Positions 61,586-64,000 of a DNA stretch of 64,000 nucleotides are shown one piece after another; positions within the stretch are counted from its first letter, which is position 1; each line of letters opens with the position of its first letter. The notes beneath the pieces are model-generated. The model was not told the DNA's origin, did no database searches, and saw only the letters and a list, made by a program, of their open reading frames with translations. This DNA comes from a bacterium. GTDB lineage: Bacteria; Vulcanimicrobiota; Vulcanimicrobiia; Vulcanimicrobiales; Vulcanimicrobiaceae. The position numbers were made by a program, and so were the translations under genes. The stretch lies in contig JAJYCL010000006.1 of NCBI GenBank assembly GCA_021778415.1, positions 1-64,000 on the forward strand, read 5' to 3'.

Positions 61586-61807
61586 ATGACTTCAGCTACA
61601 CAACACAATCGTCGCACGCGCGTCGATATTCCGGAACAAACGCGTTTGCACCTTACGACAGCGCTCAACGCATCGTTGGCAACGGCGCTCGATCTAAAAT
61701 TACAGGCAAAACAGGCTCATTGGAATGTCGGTGGGATGGAATTCTCTACCGAAATCTCGCGAACCGCGGATAAAAACCTTTGGATGCTTGAAGCGCATCT
61801 TCGTTAA
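61586..61807 (+). pseudogene. Internally deleted Dps-like protein (mini-Dps or remnant)
   Basis: The frame encodes 73 residues. Residues 1-48 match the start of Dps proteins: TRVDIPEQTR, LNASLATALDLKLQAKQ and AHWNVGG with the ferroxidase-region His and Trp. Residues about 52-73, STEISRTADKNLWMLEAHLR, match the normal C-terminus (FTEISR...LWFLEAHLQ). The middle of about 90 residues, including helices B to D and the DE-rich iron ligands, is missing, and the frame is kept. It cannot form the normal four-helix bundle. It may be a degraded gene or a small regulator of another Dps. Confidence 0.65.
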
Positions 61808-61819
61808 TCTGTCCATTTC

Positions 61820-64000
61820 ATGAGTCGAGTCGATACCGACGCCCTTGCGCGCTATGAGCAAACTCGCGATTCTGCAATCGCGAGTTTGCTCGCGCTTGAG
61901 GGGCTCGTCGGCCACGACAGACGCCGAGATCTTACGGCGGCTCGCACGCGCCTTGAGCGTGGTCGCTTCGTATTGGCCGTCGTGGGAGAGTTTTCCAGCG
62001 GCAAATCGTTTCTCCTCAATGCCCTCCTAGGAAAATTTCGTCGCGAACGCGTTGGAACGCGCGACGCGCTCGTTGGCCTCCTCGCCGTTGATATTAACCC
62101 GTCGACTGCAACCATAACCCAGCTTGTCTCGGCCTCGACGGATCGCGCAACGGCGATATACGAAGACGGGCGCGAAGAACAGATCCCACTCGATCGACTC
62201 AATCGCTTTATCGCCGTTGGCGACGCCGATGCGCATGGTATTCATGACGCAACCAAAGCCGAAGGAAGCGCTCCCACGCGCGTCGTCGTTGAAACGAATT
62301 CCGAGTTTCTTGCTCGCGGATTCGTTGTAGCGGATACTCCGGGCTTAGCGTCGATCAATCCAGCTCACCGACGCGCCACGCTCGGTTTTCTTCCGAGTGC
62401 CGATGCGGTTCTGTATGTGATCGATAGCCAGCAACCGTTTTCCGAAGGCGACGCGGCATTTCTCGGAATTATTCGCAAACATATCGATTCGATTTTTATC
62501 GTCCAAACAAAAATCGATTTATGGATGGAAAAACAAGGCGATGGACGCCCGGCTTGGGAGTCGGCGTTCGACCGCATCGCATCGCTAGCAGCAATTCACG
62601 CGCCGGGAACCTACGTCTATGCGCTTTCTGCGCGCGAATACGCTGAGGGCATTCTTGATAACGATGCTCGCAGAATCGATGAAAGCCGATTCCCGCAATT
62701 TCTATCCGCACTCGACGCCTCGCTTGTCGCCAAAACAGGCCGTGCGCGCCTTCGACGCATTTTGAATCTCGGCAATGAAGCTGCCGAAGAAACACAGCGA
62801 TTCATTGCATCGGAATTAACGATGCTATCACTACCGACTGCTGCGCTTACGGAACGACGCAGCGCCGTCCTCCCTGAACTCGATGCCATCGACGATGAGC
62901 TACGGGCCGCCCGAAACGATGTCCGCGAGCGAGCGACGATACGACGTACCATCATCGAAGAACAGGGTCACGCACTCTGCGATGATGTCGAAACGGCGTT
63001 GCTGCGCGCCTTCGATGCCGCCGACGTAGCCCGCCTACGCGACCGCGCTCGATTGCATATGCTTGTCGATCGCACACTTGCGGCAACCGTCGATGATTTC
63101 GCGGCGGCCGTTGCCGAGCCGAGTATTGCGGAACTGACCGGCCTCGGGCAGCACGCCGTAGGGCATTTCGACATTCATTTTTCCCTTGCCGAATCGCTAG
63201 CGACGGCGTTTGGGAGCGACCCGGCAACGTCTCTCTGGTCCGGCGATCTTGCCGATGCCGTAAAGGCCACGGTCGTGTTGGAATCTCTTGGCGGCCCTGC
63301 CGTTGGATTTGTGCACGACATCGCATCGCGTTTTGCAGCAAAATCTGCGCAAGCGTACATGAAGCGTGAACTTGGTGCGGATTTGCGCGCGGAAATTTTT
63401 CCTCGCTTACGCGCCGATATCGTCGCTTTCGTTCATACTGTGGCGGCAACATTTGCGCACACCTATGACGATCTTCAATCACGCCTGGCCGCCGCCGGCC
63501 CTGAAATTCGCGACGCCCGCATTGGCGCCATCGATCGAGCTCTCAAAGCTCATTCCGATGACTCGATCGCAATCACAAAAGACGCGTTGCGCGTTCGAAG
63601 CTCAGCAATATCCAAAGCGACGCATCGCTTACAAACCGATTTGGACGAGTTTCTTGCCCGCGACGAAGAAATTGCCGCAGCCGATGCATCAAGCGATATG
63701 CTTGCGCGGGCGCGCCTTGAACCGACATTCGATACGACAAATTACGGCAAAGCGTTACAGCCGACGCGTTGGCGTGTAGCCGTCTTAGGTGGCTTACGGC
63801 GCGGAAAATCGAGCTTGATCGATGCGCTTGCGAACCTGTACGTTCTTCCCGACGACTCGGTGGGCAGCGCGCGCTATCCCATCCACGTGCGATATGGTGA
63901 ACGGGATGAAGCATTTACGCTCGACGCTCACGGCAACTGGCAGCCAATTGCACTCGACACGATTATGTCTGCAGCCGCGAACGATCCGATTCTTCGATTA
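61820..64000 (+). CDS. Tandem dynamin-like GTPase, 3' end outside the window
   Basis: From the ATG at 61820 the frame is open for 727 codons to the window end. The first GTPase domain has P-loop GEFSSGKS (56-63), DTPG (172-175) and TKID (230-233). A long helical stalk follows (about 290-650). A second P-loop, GGLRRGKSS (657-665), starts another GTPase domain that runs off the end. This matches bacterial dynamin-like proteins encoded as double-domain or paired proteins that remodel membranes. TKID and DTPG fit active GTP binding. A perfect hairpin lies within codons 13-24. The start could be downstream if the hairpin is a leader element. Confidence 0.85.
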   Translation, partial: MSRVDTDALARYEQTRDSAIASLLALEGLVGHDRRRDLTAARTRLERGRFVLAVVGEFSSGKSFLLNALLGKFRRERVGTRDALVGLLAVDINPSTATITQLVSASTDRATAIYEDGREEQIPLDRLNRFIAVGDADAHGIHDATKAEGSAPTRVVVETNSEFLARGFVVADTPGLASINPAHRRATLGFLPSADAVLYVIDSQQPFSEGDAAFLGIIRKHIDSIFIVQTKIDLWMEKQGDGRPAWESAFDRIASLAAIHAPGTYVYALSAREYAEGILDNDARRIDESRFPQFLSALDASLVAKTGRARLRRILNLGNEAAEETQRFIASELTMLSLPTAALTERRSAVLPELDAIDDELRAARNDVRERATIRRTIIEEQGHALCDDVETALLRAFDAADVARLRDRARLHMLVDRTLAATVDDFAAAVAEPSIAELTGLGQHAVGHFDIHFSLAESLATAFGSDPATSLWSGDLADAVKATVVLESLGGPAVGFVHDIASRFAAKSAQAYMKRELGADLRAEIFPRLRADIVAFVHTVAATFAHTYDDLQSRLAAAGPEIRDARIGAIDRALKAHSDDSIAITKDALRVRSSAISKATHRLQTDLDEFLARDEEIAAADASSDMLARARLEPTFDTTNYGKALQPTRWRVAVLGGLRRGKSSLIDALANLYVLPDDSVGSARYPIHVRYGERDEAFTLDAHGNWQPIALDTIMSAAANDPILRL
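61856..61891. repeat. Perfect 16-bp inverted repeat with 4-base loop in the dynamin 5' coding region
   Basis: The arms GAGCAAACTCGCGATT (61856-61871) and AATCGCGAGTTTGCTC (61876-61891) are exactly complementary around CTGC. The hairpin is much stronger than expected for coding sequence and starts 36 bases after the ATG. No T-run follows, so it is not a simple terminator. It could stall ribosomes, be a recombination site, or mark an insertion of a palindromic element. Confidence 0.8.

Noticed and set aside
1-64000. CRISPR arrays, tRNA or rRNA genes, insertion sequences or prophage
   Set aside because: I saw no regularly spaced repeats, no cloverleaf or rRNA landmarks, no transposase motifs and no phage structural genes.

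Overview
The window is a densely packed bacterial chromosome segment: short gaps, many 1-14 bp start/stop overlaps, frequent GTG and some TTG starts. The cell is diderm and aerobic-type. It encodes outer-membrane beta-barrels, two TonB-dependent receptors, a complete 14-subunit NADH dehydrogenase, a high-potential iron-sulfur protein, B12 uptake genes and a flagellin. I see no rRNA, tRNA, CRISPR array, transposase or phage gene. The gene mix would fit a poorly sampled diderm phylum such as Eremiobacterota. That is a guess from gene content, not a measured placement.

Region by region. (1) 1-1108: the end of a MATE transporter and a DUF4383 membrane protein. (2) 1211-8345: a compact Pel-like exopolysaccharide locus with a secreted deacetylase, an outer-membrane barrel, a response regulator, PelF, PelG and a DUF4149 protein. 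(3) 8342-18675, minus strand: six secreted or cell-surface genes that look like a divergent chaperone-usher-type system (a large barrel protein with an Ig-like tail, pilin-like subunits, a PapD/DUF916-like chaperone and a 1355-residue adhesin). (4) 18739-20137: a lone flagellin gene behind a sigma-28-like promoter. (5) 20177-21702: an M-box Mg2+ riboswitch ahead of an MgtE-like protein that has no membrane domain. (6) 21709-31243: signalling and metabolism (diguanylate cyclase, PucR regulator, glutamine synthetase, hybrid kinase, group II decarboxylase, aldo/keto reductase, RidA, TPR protein). (7) 31359-45515, minus strand: nuoA-N in canonical order, interrupted between nuoK and nuoL by a large inverted repeat. 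(8) 45640-55837: cobalamin salvage and uptake (cobU, cobB, btuF, and a B12 riboswitch ahead of btuB-btuC-btuD), with hflX, a trypsin-like protease, an ion channel and a HiPIP. (9) 55850-64000: a terminator, an Oar-like TonB receptor, a SpoIIE phosphatase, a phosphomannomutase, an internally deleted Dps, and a tandem dynamin-like GTPase that runs off the window.

The strongest candidate for an undescribed system is the six-gene cluster at 8342-18675. Three small secreted proteins and the adhesin's last domain share short motifs and a chaperone-usher-like C-terminal strand. The putative usher has an unusual layout, with the barrel first and the Ig-like domains last. Other points of note are the riboswitch-controlled MgtE regulator without a transporter domain, the RNA-like structure inside the nuo operon, and the minimal Dps beside a hairpin at the start of the dynamin gene.
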